NCBI RefSeq assembly: GCF_014646375.1
Contig: NZ_BMNI01000001.1
Coordinates: 884,407 to 948,406, forward strand
Direction of reading: 5' to 3'
DNA from: Nocardioides phosphati
GTDB lineage: Bacteria > Actinomycetota > Actinomycetes > Propionibacteriales > Nocardioidaceae
DNA: 64,000 nt
A program made the position numbers and the translations under genes. Under the pieces are notes generated by a model, which saw nothing but the letters and a program-made list of their open reading frames with translations, was not told the DNA's origin and searched no databases. Shown here in pieces: positions 21,426-31,016 of the stretch. Position 1 is the stretch's first letter; the number at the start of each line of letters is the position of its first letter.

Positions 21426-21439
21426 TTGTATGCATACAA
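21426..21439. promoter_or_regulatory. MarR operator palindrome
   Basis: Perfect 14-bp palindrome TTGTATGCATACAA seven bases upstream of the MarR start. Position fits autorepression; binding is inferred. Confidence 0.72.
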
Positions 21440-21496
21440 CTAAAAACGGAGCGAGCGTCCCGGGTTCGGCACCTCGCCGCTAGGGTCAGCGGTCGC

Positions 21497-21570
21497 GGGC
21501 CGGTAGCTCAGTCGGTTAGAGCAGAGGACTCATAATCCTTGGGTCGTGGGTTCGAGCCCCACCCGGCCTA
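21497..21570 (+). tRNA. tRNA-Met (CAT anticodon)
   Basis: Acceptor GGGCCGG pairs with CCGGCCT (one G-U), anticodon loop CTCATAA, T stem GTGGG/CCCAC with loop TTCGAGC, discriminator A. CCA is not encoded. Elongator Met is most likely; the lysidine-modified Ile2 tRNA also carries CAT and cannot be excluded by eye. Confidence 0.93.
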
Positions 21571-21622
21571 CAACGCTCTGCGGAGCCCTGCGCGGACCGC
21601 GGGCGCGCCGTACGCTCGGGTC

Positions 21623-22081
21623 GTGAACGCCGAGCTCCCCACCGTCGCCTCGATCCACATCGCGAAGGCGCGACGCCTCGAGATGCGGCCGGTGGACTCC
21701 GTGGTCGCTGAGGAGGGCAAGGGCCTGGTAGGCGACCGGTACCACGGCACGAAGCATCGGCACGTGACGGTGCAGTCGGCCGAGGGGCTCGCCGAGGCAT
21801 CACGGCTGCTGGGTCGCGAGGTGCCGCCCGAGGGGACCCGCCGCAACCTCACCCTCAGCCACGGCGCCGTGCCGACCGTGCCCGGCAGCACCCTGCGCAT
21901 CGGCACCGTCCTGCTCGAGGTCGTGCGTGTCGCGGCGCCCTGCAAGCTCCTCGACGACGGGCTCGGCCCGGGCGCGATGGACTCCCTGCGCCGGGGCCGC
22001 GCAGGTGCCGTCTGCCGGCTGCTCAGCGGTGGCGTAATCGCTGTCGGCGACACGGTGGAGATCACCGTCGCCGAGCGCTGA
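21623..22081 (+). CDS. MOSC-domain protein
   Basis: 152 residues, essentially one MOSC domain of the molybdenum-cofactor sulfurase C-terminal type, with GLVGDRYHGTKHRHVTVQ, EGTRRNLTLSHG and the conserved Cys in VAAPCKLLDDG. Such stand-alone proteins bind Moco or handle sulfur transfer. GTG at 21623, no clear ribosome site. Confidence 0.85.
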   Translation: MNAELPTVASIHIAKARRLEMRPVDSVVAEEGKGLVGDRYHGTKHRHVTVQSAEGLAEASRLLGREVPPEGTRRNLTLSHGAVPTVPGSTLRIGTVLLEVVRVAAPCKLLDDGLGPGAMDSLRRGRAGAVCRLLSGGVIAVGDTVEITVAER

Positions 22082-22139
22082 GCGCGCAGCCGCCGGGTTG
22101 CGGAACTTGTCGACGGCCCTCTCTTCCGGTTGACTCGCT

Positions 22140-22153
22140 GCACCGATCGGTGC
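22140..22153. promoter_or_regulatory. Perfect palindrome before the PP2C gene
   Basis: GCACCGATCGGTGC, a 14-bp perfect dyad a few bases upstream of the Shine-Dalgarno. It could be an operator or a small RNA hairpin; no regulator is adjacent. Confidence 0.45.
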
Positions 22154-22169
22154 GGTGAAGGAGGGTCTG

Positions 22170-22988
22170 ATGCTTCGTTTCGACGGGTCGGGCGCCTCCG
22201 ACCGTGGTCCCGTGCGCGAGGTCAACGAGGACGCCGGCTTCCTCGGCACCCACGTCCTCGTCGTCGCCGACGGCGTGGGCGGTTCCGCGGCCGGCGAGGT
22301 CGCGTCGGCCACCACGGCGTACGTCGTGTCGCGGGCGGTCACGCCTGGTGCGGACCCCATGCTCGCCCTCGACAAGGCCGTACGCCGGGCGATCGACGTT
22401 CTCTCCGCCGCCGAGGCCGCCTCGGCCGAGGCCGGCGGCCTGGGCACGACGCTCACCGCCCTGGCGATCGACGGCGACCGCGCCGCACTGGTGCACGCGG
22501 GTGACTCCCGTGCCTACCTGCTGCGGGCCGGTGGCCTGGCCCGGCTGACGCGCGACCACACCTACGTCCAGCGGCTGGTCGACGACGGCTTCCTCGCCCC
22601 CGAGGGCATGACGCAGCACCCCTGGCGCCACGTGGTGACGCGCTCGATCCATGCACTGCCGATCCCTGACGACGAGCGGCCGGAGTACCTCGAGCTCGCG
22701 CTCGTCGCGGGCGACCGCGTCCTGCTGTGCACCGACGGCCTGACCGACTGCCTCGACGACGAGCGGATCGCCGCGCTGCTCGCGATCCCGCGCGCCGACG
22801 AGGCCGCGCGCGTGCTCGTCGACGAGGCGCTGCTCGCGGGCGGGCGCGACAACGTGACCTGCCTGGTCGCCGACATCGTGACGGCCCACGCGACCCCGCG
22901 GCCCCGCCTGCCCGGCGACGGGCTGCGACTCGGGTCGCTCGCCGACGACGGCAACGTGCTCGCTGCGAGCGGGATCACGGCGTACTGA
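22170..22988 (+). CDS. PP2C-family serine/threonine protein phosphatase
   Basis: 272 residues with metal-binding motifs SDRGPVREVNEDAG, VVADGVGGSAAGE, LVHAGDSRAYLLR, LLCTDGLTDCL and GRDNVTCLVADI. Dephosphorylates Ser/Thr phosphoproteins in the cytoplasm, opposing Hanks-type kinases; no kinase gene is nearby. ATG at 22170 follows GAAGGAGGG. Confidence 0.93.
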   Translation: MLRFDGSGASDRGPVREVNEDAGFLGTHVLVVADGVGGSAAGEVASATTAYVVSRAVTPGADPMLALDKAVRRAIDVLSAAEAASAEAGGLGTTLTALAIDGDRAALVHAGDSRAYLLRAGGLARLTRDHTYVQRLVDDGFLAPEGMTQHPWRHVVTRSIHALPIPDDERPEYLELALVAGDRVLLCTDGLTDCLDDERIAALLAIPRADEAARVLVDEALLAGGRDNVTCLVADIVTAHATPRPRLPGDGLRLGSLADDGNVLAASGITAY

Positions 22989-23152
22989 GCGGGGCCGGGC
23001 ACGAAACTCGCCTGCGTGGAACGCTGGTGTCGCGTGGCCTCATCGGTCACAATGGCACCACAACTACATACGTGTCACTTGTCCGAATCCATCTCCACTG
23101 AAGGGCCGCTGGGGAAGGCGTTGTCCGACGCCGGAGATGAAGGAGGGTCACA

Positions 23153-23662
23153 GTGACCAGCAACCGCACCGCTACCCGGGGTGTCCTCTACGTGCACTCA
23201 GCGCCTTCCGCGCTGTGCCCGCACGTGGAGTGGGCAGTCGGCGGCGTCCTTGGCGTCTCCGTGAACCTCGAGTGGATCCCGCAGCCCGCGCAGAGCGGCA
23301 CCTACCGTGCCGAGCTGTCGTGGACCGGCGCCGTCGGCGCTGCTGCGGCGATCACCTCGGCCCTCCGAGGGTGGAACCACCTGCGATTCGAGATCACCGA
23401 GGAGCCGTCCAGCGGCACCGAGGGCTCGCGTTACAGCTACACCCCCGAGCTCGGCGTCTTCCACGCCGTCACGGGAGTGCACGGTGACATCCTCATCCCC
23501 GAAGACCGGCTGAAGGCATCCGTCGTGAAGGCCGCCCTGGGCGACACCACGCTGATGCTCGAGATCGACAAGCTCCTCGGCAAGCCGTGGGACGACGAGC
23601 TCGAGACGTTCCGTCACGCAGGTGACGGCGCGCCCGTCCGCTGGCTCCACCAGGTCGTCTGA
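23153..23662 (+). CDS. DUF3145 family protein
   Basis: 169 residues of an actinobacteria-specific uncharacterised family, recognised by GVLYVHSAPSALCPHVEWA and LEWIPQPAQSGTYRAELSW. Function unknown. GTG at 23153 has GAAGGAGGG upstream. Single gene ended by a strong terminator. Confidence 0.88.
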   Translation: MTSNRTATRGVLYVHSAPSALCPHVEWAVGGVLGVSVNLEWIPQPAQSGTYRAELSWTGAVGAAAAITSALRGWNHLRFEITEEPSSGTEGSRYSYTPELGVFHAVTGVHGDILIPEDRLKASVVKAALGDTTLMLEIDKLLGKPWDDELETFRHAGDGAPVRWLHQVV

Positions 23663-23678
23663 CCGGTAGCAAACGCAA

Positions 23679-23714
23679 CGAGGCCCCGCTCAACTCCTGT
23701 TGAGCGGGGCCTCG
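23679..23714. terminator. Strong bidirectional hairpin terminator
   Basis: Perfect 16-bp arms (23679-23694 and 23699-23714) with a TCCT loop between the DUF3145 gene and the convergent crotonase gene. Confidence 0.88.
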
Positions 23715-23729
23715 CACGTTGTCGGGGCG

Positions 23730-24605
23730 TCACTCCCACCAGGGGTAGAACGACGGCATCTCCGAGGCCTTGCCGGTGAACTCCGGGTCGCGCTTCTCCA
23801 GGAACGACGCGACACCCTCCTTGCCGTCCTCGCGCGAGGCGTAGAAGATCGCCAGCGAGTCGGACTCGTGGGCGCGCAGCGGGTGATCCGCGGCCATGTT
23901 GCGGTAGACCAGCTGCCGCGCGAGCGCGGTGGCCACGGGGGAGCGGTGGGCGGTGAACTTCCGCGCCAGCTCGTACGCCGCCGGCAGCAGGTCCTCGGGC
24001 TCGTGCACCGAGCGCACCAGGCCGGTCTCCTGCGCCGCCTCGGCCGTCATGATCTCGGCGGAGTAGAGCATCTCCAGCGCCCGGGAGACGCCGACGATGC
24101 GCGGCAGGAACCACGTCGAGCAGGCCTCCGGCGTGATGCCGATCTTGCCGAAGACGAAGCCGATCCGGGCCTTCGTCGAGGCCAGGCGCACGTCCATCGC
24201 GCAGATCATCGTGGCGCCGATGCCGACGGCAGGACCGTTGACCGCGGCGATGACCGGCTTCTTGCAGTCGTAGATCGCCAGCGTGACCCGGCCGCCGGTG
24301 TCGCGCACACCCGAGGCGATCTCCGGGGCGTCCAGGCGCTCGCGCATGTCGGCGATCGTCGGCTCCTGCGACTCGTCGAGGCCGAAGACGTTGCCCTCGC
24401 GGGTGAGGTCCATGCCGGCGCAGAAGGCGCGGCCCTCACCGGTCACGACGATCGCGGCCACCCCGTCGTCCTCGGAGGCGCGGCGGAAGGCGTGCTCCAG
24501 CTCGTCGGCCATCTGCACGGTGAACGAGTTGAGCGCGTCCGGCCGGTTCAGGCGGAGGGTCAGGATGCGGTCGTCGACGTCGTACGCGAGGGTCTGGTAG
24601 TCCAT
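23730..24605 (-). CDS. Enoyl-CoA hydratase/isomerase (crotonase family)
   Basis: 291 residues. Oxyanion-hole segments RAFCAGMDL and NGPAVGIGATM, and a catalytic Glu position in FGKIGITPEACSTWF; ends TGKASEMPSFYPWWE, a tail typical of actinobacterial crotonases. Acts on an acyl-CoA in fatty-acid oxidation or a related pathway. The preceding gene encodes an acyl carrier protein 13 bases upstream, so they form an operon. Confidence 0.9.
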   Translation of the reverse strand: MDYQTLAYDVDDRILTLRLNRPDALNSFTVQMADELEHAFRRASEDDGVAAIVVTGEGRAFCAGMDLTREGNVFGLDESQEPTIADMRERLDAPEIASGVRDTGGRVTLAIYDCKKPVIAAVNGPAVGIGATMICAMDVRLASTKARIGFVFGKIGITPEACSTWFLPRIVGVSRALEMLYSAEIMTAEAAQETGLVRSVHEPEDLLPAAYELARKFTAHRSPVATALARQLVYRNMAADHPLRAHESDSLAIFYASREDGKEGVASFLEKRDPEFTGKASEMPSFYPWWE

Positions 24606-24618
24606 GCCCCGCAGGATG

Positions 24619-24870
24619 TCAGACGGCCGCGCGGAGGACGTACGTCGTGGCGTCCTCGACGCGGACCAGCCCGATGACCTCGCTGTCGGGGATGACGACG
24701 CCGAAGCGCTCCTCGATGCCGATCACGAGCTCCAGGAGCGAGAGCGAGTCGACGCCGAGGTCCTCGACGAGCCGCGACTCGGGGGTGATGTCGGTCGCCG
24801 GGACCTCGATGATCTGCGCGAGCAGCTCGGCGATGTCGGCGTGGACGTCGTCGTGCGGGGCGGAAGTCAT
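24619..24870 (-). CDS. Free-standing acyl carrier protein
   Basis: 83 residues. The phosphopantetheine serine is Ser42 in DLGVDSLSLLEL. Carries acyl groups in a fatty-acid or secondary pathway; it is separate from the FAS cluster and lies upstream of a crotonase and divergent from an alpha/beta hydrolase. AGAAGG precedes the ATG. Confidence 0.9.
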   Translation of the reverse strand: MTSAPHDDVHADIAELLAQIIEVPATDITPESRLVEDLGVDSLSLLELVIGIEERFGVVIPDSEVIGLVRVEDATTYVLRAAV

Positions 24871-24981
24871 GGGAGTCACCTTCTGGAAACAAACCGGACC
24901 TAGTGTGGGGGCCATCCTCGCACTCCGTCGCGGAGCGCCGCGCACGGTCGGACCGTGCACGATCCCAAAGGGGGCAGCGCC

Positions 24982-25971
24982 ATGACCGCACCGTTCGACG
25001 TCCAGTACGTCCAGCTCCACGGCCACCGCAGGGCCTACGTCCGGGCGGGCAGTGGGCCTGCGCTCCTGCTGCTCCACGGGCTGGCCTGCGACCACCGCAC
25101 GTGGGACCCCGTCATCGCCGAGCTGGCCACGCGCTACACGGTGATCGCGCCGGACCTGCTGGGCCACGGCGCGTCGGACAAGCCGCGCGCGGACTACTCG
25201 CTCGGCGGCTACGCCAACGGCATGCGGGACCTGCTGGCCGTGCTCGGCATCGAGAGCGCGACGGTGGTCGGGCACTCCTTCGGCGGTGGTGTGGCGATGC
25301 AGTTCTCTTACCAGTTCCCCGAGCGCACCGAGCGGCTCGTGCTGGTCTCCGCCGGCGGCCTCGGGCCGGAGGTCACGCCGTTCATCAAGGCGATCCAGCT
25401 CCCGGGCTGGGAGCTCGGGATGCGGGTCGTCACGCGGCCGGGCGTGCGCCACGCGGTCACGGGCGTGATGCGCGCCAGCACGGGGGTCTGGCCCCGGTTC
25501 ACGCGCGACCTGGACGAGGTCGCCGCGATCATCGACAGCTGGACCGACCGGCGCGCCCGCTTCGCGATCCGTCACCTGGTGCGCGCGGTGATCGACACCC
25601 GGGGGCAGATCGTGACGATGTCCGACCGCGCCTACCTGACCGAGGCCCTGCCCACGGCCGTCGTCTGGGGTCGTGATGACCAGGTGCTACCGGTCCACCA
25701 CCTCGACAACGCGCAGCGGCTCGCATCCGGCGCCGTGACCGAGGTCTTCGAGGAGTGCGGCCACTTCCCGCATCGCGACCACCCGGAGCGGTTCGTCGCC
25801 TTCCTCGACCGCTTCATGGAGTCGACGCAGCCGGCGGCGTACGACCGCGAGCGGGTCGTCGACCTGCTCCGGCGCGGGCCCCTGATCGAGGCGCAGATCG
25901 CCCAAGGTGGCGACGCCCCGGTCTCTCCCGTACGCCGCCTCGCCCCCGTACGCCGCCTCCGCGGCGCCTGA
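24982..25971 (+). CDS. Alpha/beta hydrolase
   Basis: 329 residues. HG oxyanion LLHGLACDHRTW, nucleophile elbow VGHSFGGG, acid D in VVWGRDDQVLP, and catalytic His in ECGHFPHRDHP. Likely an esterase or lipase-like lipid enzyme; divergent from the acyl carrier protein. ATG at 24982 follows AAAGGGGG. Confidence 0.9.
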   Translation: MTAPFDVQYVQLHGHRRAYVRAGSGPALLLLHGLACDHRTWDPVIAELATRYTVIAPDLLGHGASDKPRADYSLGGYANGMRDLLAVLGIESATVVGHSFGGGVAMQFSYQFPERTERLVLVSAGGLGPEVTPFIKAIQLPGWELGMRVVTRPGVRHAVTGVMRASTGVWPRFTRDLDEVAAIIDSWTDRRARFAIRHLVRAVIDTRGQIVTMSDRAYLTEALPTAVVWGRDDQVLPVHHLDNAQRLASGAVTEVFEECGHFPHRDHPERFVAFLDRFMESTQPAAYDRERVVDLLRRGPLIEAQIAQGGDAPVSPVRRLAPVRRLRGA

Positions 25972-25987
25972 GCGCGGGGGAAGCCGG

Positions 25988-28789
25988 TCAGGCGTCCGCA
26001 CCCTCCTGCGTGACGTCGGCGACCGCCGTCGGGTCGTCGATGCGGTAGCGCTCCAGCGCCTGCGTGACCACCTCGGCCGGCACGGCGCCTGCGTCGGCGA
26101 GCGCCCGCAGCGCCTGCACGACCACGGACTGGGCGTCGACCCGGAAGAACCGTCGCGCCGCGGCGCGGGTGTCGGCGAAGCCGAAGCCGTCGGTGCCGAG
26201 CACGCGGTAGTCGGCCGGCACCCACTTGGCGATCTGGAGCGGCACCGCCGCCATGAAGTCCGAGACCGCCACGACCGGGGCCCCGTCGTTGCCGAGCCGC
26301 TCCTCGACGTACGCGTGGCGGGGTGGCTGGTCGGGGTGGAGGAGGTTCCAGTCCTCGGCGGCGACGCCGTCGCGGGCCAGCTCGTTCCACGAGGTGACCG
26401 ACCAGGTCTCGGCGGCGACGCCCCACTCGTCGGCGAGCAGGCGGGCGGCCTCGTCGATCCACGGGAAGGCGACGCCGGAGGCGAGCAGTCGCACCCGCGG
26501 CGCGGCCGAGGTGGCGTGCGCCCCGCCGCTCGTCTCGGTGGCTGCGACGCGGTGCAGGCCGCGCAGGATGCCGTCGACGTCGACCTCCGCAGGCTCGGGC
26601 GGCTGGGTCGTCGGCTCGTTGTAGACGGTCAGGTAGAAGATCACGTCCTCCGGCTGCGGGCCGTACATTCGCTCCAGGCCAGCGCGCATGATGTGGCCGA
26701 CCTCGTAGCCGAACGCCGGGTCGTAGTGCACGACGGCGGGGTTGGTCGCGGCCAGCAGCGGCGAGTGGCCGTCGGCGTGCTGGAGCCCCTCGCCGGTGAG
26801 CGTCGTGCGGCCGGCGGTCGCGCCGATCAGGAAGCCGCGGGCGAGCTGGTCCGCCATCGCCCAGATGGAGTCGCCGGTGCGCTGGAAGCCGAACATCGAG
26901 TAGAAGATGTAGAAGGGGATCATGTGCTCCCCGTGCGTCGAGTACGCCGAGCCCGCCGCGATCGCCGACGCCATCGCGCCCGCCTCGGAGATGCCCTCGT
27001 GGAGCATCTGCCCGTGCGCGGAGGTCTTGTAGGCGAGCAGCATGTCGCGGTCGACGGCCTCGTAGGTCTGGCCCGCAGGGTCGTAGACCTTCGCGCCCGG
27101 GAACATCGAGTCCATGCCGAACGTGCGGTACTCGTCGGGGGCGATCGGCACGATCCGCTGGCCGATCACCGGGTCCTTCATCCAGTCGCGCAGCAGCCGG
27201 ACGGTGGCCATCGTCGTGGCCACCTTGTTCTTGCCGCCGCCCTTCTTCAGCTCCGCGTACGTCGCGTCGCCGGGCAGCGTGAGCGGCCTCGAGCGGTCGA
27301 CGCGGCGGGGGAGCGGACCACCCAGCGCCGCCCGCCGCTCGTGCAGGTAGGCGATCTCGGGGGAGTCGTCGGCGGGCCGGTAGAACGGCGCCGTGCCGGT
27401 GGCGTCGTAGAAGCTGTCGAGCTCCTTGTCGGTCATCGGCAGGTGCAGCCGGTCGCGGAACTTCTTCAGCTCCGCCGGGCTCAGCTTCTTCATCTGGTGC
27501 GTGGCGTTGCGGCCCTCGAGGGCGTCGATCGTCCAGCCCTTGATGGTGTGCGCGAGGATCACCGTCGGCTGGCCGACGGCCTTGGTCGCGGCGTCGAACG
27601 CGGCGTACACCTTGCGGTAGTCGTGGCCGCCGCGCGGGAGCTTCTCGATCTGCTCGTCGGTGAGGTGCTCGACCATCTTGCGCAGGCGCGGGTCGGGGCC
27701 GAAGAAGTGCTCGCGGTTGTAGGCGCCGTTCTCCACGGAGAAGGTCTGGAACGCGCCGTCGGGCATCGTGTTCATCTGGTTGACCAGCACGCCGTCGACG
27801 TCGCGGGCGAGCAGCTCGTCCCACTCGCGCCCCCAGATGACCTTGATGACGTTCCAGCCGGCGCCGCGGAAGTTGGCCTCGAGCTCCTGGATGATCTTGC
27901 CGTTGCCCGTCACCGGGCCGTCGAGCTGCTGCAGGTTGCAGTTGACCACCCAGACCAGGTTGTCGAGCTCCTCACGCGCCGCGATCCGGATCGCGCCGAG
28001 CGACTCCGGCTCCGCCATCTCGCCGTCGCCGAGGAAGGCCCACACGCGCTGCTGCGAGGTGTCCTTGATGCCGCGGTTGGCGAGGTAGCGGTTGAACCGC
28101 GCCTGGTAGATCGAGTTGATGCCGGTCAGCCCCATCGAGACCGTCGGGAACTCCCAGAACTCCGGCATCAGCCGCGGGTGCGGGTACGACGGCAGGCCGG
28201 CGCCCTTGCCGTGCTGGACCTCCTGCCGGAACCGGTAGAGCTGCTGGTGCGTGAGCCGCCCTTCGAGGAAGGCGCGGGCGTAGATGCCGGGGGAGGCGTG
28301 GCCCTGGATGTAGAGCTGGTCGCCGCCGCCGGGGTGGTCCTTGCCCCGGAAGAAGTGGTTGAAGCCGACCTCGTAGAGGCTCGCGCTCGACTGGTACGTC
28401 GCGATGTGGCCGCCGACGCCGAGGCCGGGCCGGTTGGCGTCGCTGACCATGACCGCGGCGTTCCAGCGGATGATCGAGCGGATCTTCCGCTCGACCTCCT
28501 CGTCGCCGGGGAACCACGGCTCGCGCTCGGGCGGGATGGTGTTGATGTAGTCGGTGCTGCGCAGCGCCGGCACGCCGAGCTGGCGCTCGCGGGCACGCTC
28601 GAGCAGGCGGAGCATGACGTAGCGGGCGCGCTCGGGGCCGCGGGCCGCGACGAGCGCGTCGAAGCTCTCGATCCACTCCTGCGTCTCGCCGGGGTCGATG
28701 TCGGGCAGCTGGGTGGGCATCCCCTCGTGGATGACGCGCGGGGAGACCGGTCCGAGAGCCCGGTTGTTCGGAGGCGTGTCGTTGCTCAC
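25988..28789 (-). CDS. aceE: Pyruvate dehydrogenase E1 component, homodimeric type
   Basis: Decarboxylates pyruvate with thiamine diphosphate for acetyl-CoA synthesis. 933 residues. The thiamine motif spans [13 protein letters not shown] to [17 protein letters not shown]; other E1 landmarks are [22 protein letters not shown] and [17 protein letters not shown] at 28789; the long open frames on the opposite strand are shadows. Divergent from the DUF3052 gene, a conserved actinobacterial arrangement. Confidence 0.97.
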   Translation of the reverse strand: MSNDTPPNNRALGPVSPRVIHEGMPTQLPDIDPGETQEWIESFDALVAARGPERARYVMLRLLERARERQLGVPALRSTDYINTIPPEREPWFPGDEEVERKIRSIIRWNAAVMVSDANRPGLGVGGHIATYQSSASLYEVGFNHFFRGKDHPGGGDQLYIQGHASPGIYARAFLEGRLTHQQLYRFRQEVQHGKGAGLPSYPHPRLMPEFWEFPTVSMGLTGINSIYQARFNRYLANRGIKDTSQQRVWAFLGDGEMAEPESLGAIRIAAREELDNLVWVVNCNLQQLDGPVTGNGKIIQELEANFRGAGWNVIKVIWGREWDELLARDVDGVLVNQMNTMPDGAFQTFSVENGAYNREHFFGPDPRLRKMVEHLTDEQIEKLPRGGHDYRKVYAAFDAATKAVGQPTVILAHTIKGWTIDALEGRNATHQMKKLSPAELKKFRDRLHLPMTDKELDSFYDATGTAPFYRPADDSPEIAYLHERRAALGGPLPRRVDRSRPLTLPGDATYAELKKGGGKNKVATTMATVRLLRDWMKDPVIGQRIVPIAPDEYRTFGMDSMFPGAKVYDPAGQTYEAVDRDMLLAYKTSAHGQMLHEGISEAGAMASAIAAGSAYSTHGEHMIPFYIFYSMFGFQRTGDSIWAMADQLARGFLIGATAGRTTLTGEGLQHADGHSPLLAATNPAVVHYDPAFGYEVGHIMRAGLERMYGPQPEDVIFYLTVYNEPTTQPPEPAEVDVDGILRGLHRVAATETSGGAHATSAAPRVRLLASGVAFPWIDEAARLLADEWGVAAETWSVTSWNELARDGVAAEDWNLLHPDQPPRHAYVEERLGNDGAPVVAVSDFMAAVPLQIAKWVPADYRVLGTDGFGFADTRAAARRFFRVDAQSVVVQALRALADAGAVPAEVVTQALERYRIDDPTAVADVTQEGADA

Positions 28790-28961
28790 ACCTGCATCGT
28801 GACACCCGGGTGGGTGGAGCGCGAGGGCCGTCGTGGGCGCTGCCCCGGGGTTCAGCCCGTGGTACCAGTGGTGCGAGGCTTGCGGGGTGAGGCCCTTGTC
28901 CGCTGGACTGGACCCCATCCCGGCAGAGAGCCGGACACCACGAGAGGCCAGGAGGCGTCAG

Positions 28962-29396
28962 TTGAGTTCCACCACGGGCGATGAGTCCGTCCAGACATCC
29001 ACGGTGGCAGGCCCCCTCGGGCTCAAGCCCGGCATGGCCGTCCAGGAGCTCGGGTGGGATGAGGACACCGACGACGCCCTGCGCACGGCCATCGAGGACG
29101 CCATCGACGCCGACATGGTCGACGGTGACCAGGGCGACGTCGTCGACGTGGTCCTCCTCTGGTGGCGCGACGAGGACGGCGACCTCGTCGATGCCCTCGT
29201 CGACGCGCTGACCGACCTCGCGGGCGGCGGCGCCATCTGGCTGCTGACGCCCAAGGTCGGGCGTCCCGGCGCGGTGGACCCTGCCGACATCGCCGAGGCG
29301 GCGCCCATCGCCGGCCTCTCCCAGACGACGTCCGCGTCCGTGAGCAAGGACTGGTCGGCGACCCGCCTCGTGGCGCCGAAGACCACCTCCCGCTGA
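28962..29396 (+). CDS. DUF3052 family protein
   Basis: 144 residues, acidic, with GLKPGMAVQELGWDEDTDDALR and a WLLTPKVGRPG segment that match the family found beside aceE in mycobacteria (Rv2239c). Function unknown. TTG at 28962 is chosen for AGGAGG seven bases upstream. Confidence 0.85.
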   Translation: MSSTTGDESVQTSTVAGPLGLKPGMAVQELGWDEDTDDALRTAIEDAIDADMVDGDQGDVVDVVLLWWRDEDGDLVDALVDALTDLAGGGAIWLLTPKVGRPGAVDPADIAEAAPIAGLSQTTSASVSKDWSATRLVAPKTTSR

Positions 29397-29415
29397 GCCA
29401 ACAGGAGCACCCGTC

Positions 29416-31014
29416 GTGCAGAACATCCCCCAGGTCGTCCGTGTCCTCGCGGGCGGCGGCCTGATCCGTCCGATCGGGCCCGTCGCGGGGGCCAAGGCGC
29501 TCTGCACGGTCGTGCGGTACGGCATCGGGCCGGCAGGTGGCTTCATGGCCCTTGCCGCCCGTTCTCCGCACAAGGTGGGGCTCGTCGACGAGCTGGGCGA
29601 GCTCACCAACAAGCAGCTGGACGAGCGCTCCAACGCGCTCGCCCACGCGCTCGCCGGACTGGGGGTCGGCGAGGGCGACAGCGTCGCGATCATGTGCCGC
29701 AACCACCGCGGCTTCATCGACGCCTCGATCGCCACCGCGAAGCTCGGTGCCGACGTGCTCTACCTCAACACGGCGTTCGCGGGTCCGCAGCTGAGCGAGG
29801 TGATCGCCCGTGAGAAGCCGACGGTCGTCGTCTACGACCAGGAGTTCACGGGCCTGCTCTCGGCCGTCGAGGGCGTCACCCGGGTCCTGGCCTGGGTCGA
29901 CGGCGAGACCGCCGGCGTGCCCGACGTCGAGAGCCTGATCGCGTCCGGCTCCGTGCGCGCGCTCAAGCCGCCGAAGCGCCTGGGCCGGATCATCATCCTG
30001 ACCTCCGGCACCACCGGCACGCCCAAGGGCGCCCCGCGCTCCGAGGCCGGGCTCGACGCAGGCGCCGCGCTCATGTCGCGGATCCCGCTCAAGCGCGGCC
30101 AGCGCGTCCACATCGCCGCGCCGCTCTTCCACACCTGGGGCCTGGCCCACTTCCTGCTGGCGATGCTGCTCGAGACCACGATGGTGCTCTCGCGCCGCTT
30201 CGACCCCGAGGAGTTCCTGCGCATCATCGACGAGCAGCGCTGCGACGGCGCGATCGTGATCCCGGTCTTCCTGCAGCGGGTGCTCCACCTGCCGGAGGAG
30301 GTCCGGGCGAAGTACGACGTGTCGCGGCTGAAGGTCGTCGCCTCGTCCGGCTCCGCTCTTCCCGGCGACCTCGCCACCGAGTGGATGGACGCGTTCGGCG
30401 ACAACCTCTACAACGTCTACGGCTCCACCGAGGTGGCCTACGCCTCGATCGCGACGCCCGAGGACATGCGCGCCGCTCCCGGCACCGCAGGCAAGCCGCC
30501 GCTCGGCGCCGTCGTGCGGCTCTTCGACGCCAACGACAAGCCGGCCGCGCCGGGGGAGTCGGGCCGGATCTTCGTCGGCAACTCGATCCTCTTCGAGGGC
30601 TACACCGGCGGTGGCGGCAAGGCGGTCATCGACGGCCTGATGTCGTCGGGTGACGTCGGTCGCTTCGACAGCGAGGGCCGGCTCTTCGTCGAGGGCCGCG
30701 ACGACGACATGATCGTCTCCGGCGGTGAGAACCTCTTCCCGCAGGAGGTCGAGGACTGCCTCGTCCGCCACGACGCGATCGTCGAGGCCGCCTGCGTCGG
30801 CGTCGACGACCCGACCTTCGGCAAGCGCCTGCGCGGCTTCGTCGTGGTCGAGGACGGCGTCTCGGTCACGGAGGACGAGCTGAAGAGCTGGGTCAAGGAC
30901 AACCTCGCCCGCTTCAAGGTGCCGCGCGAGATCGTCTTCGTCCCCGAGCTGCCCCGCAACGCGACCGGCAAGATCCTCAAGCGTGAGCTCGTGACGTGGA
31001 CGCCGGAGTCCTGA
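29416..31014 (+). CDS. Acyl-CoA synthetase (AMP-binding, adenylate-forming)
   Basis: 532 residues. Activates a fatty acid with ATP. P-loop ILTSGTTGTPKGAPR, A5 NVYGSTEVAYAS, A7/A8 SGDVGRFDSEGRLFVEGRDDDMIVSGGENLFP and the C-terminal Lys motif PRNATGKILKRELV. AGGAG precedes the GTG at 29416. Inserted between the DUF3052 and ahpE genes that are adjacent in mycobacteria. Chain-length specificity unknown. Confidence 0.92.
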   Translation: MQNIPQVVRVLAGGGLIRPIGPVAGAKALCTVVRYGIGPAGGFMALAARSPHKVGLVDELGELTNKQLDERSNALAHALAGLGVGEGDSVAIMCRNHRGFIDASIATAKLGADVLYLNTAFAGPQLSEVIAREKPTVVVYDQEFTGLLSAVEGVTRVLAWVDGETAGVPDVESLIASGSVRALKPPKRLGRIIILTSGTTGTPKGAPRSEAGLDAGAALMSRIPLKRGQRVHIAAPLFHTWGLAHFLLAMLLETTMVLSRRFDPEEFLRIIDEQRCDGAIVIPVFLQRVLHLPEEVRAKYDVSRLKVVASSGSALPGDLATEWMDAFGDNLYNVYGSTEVAYASIATPEDMRAAPGTAGKPPLGAVVRLFDANDKPAAPGESGRIFVGNSILFEGYTGGGGKAVIDGLMSSGDVGRFDSEGRLFVEGRDDDMIVSGGENLFPQEVEDCLVRHDAIVEAACVGVDDPTFGKRLRGFVVVEDGVSVTEDELKSWVKDNLARFKVPREIVFVPELPRNATGKILKRELVTWTPES

Positions 31015-31016
31015 CC

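Noticed and set aside
25907..28984. Very long plus-strand open frame
   Set aside because: Antisense shadow of aceE; low-complexity Arg/Asp/Gly protein without domains.
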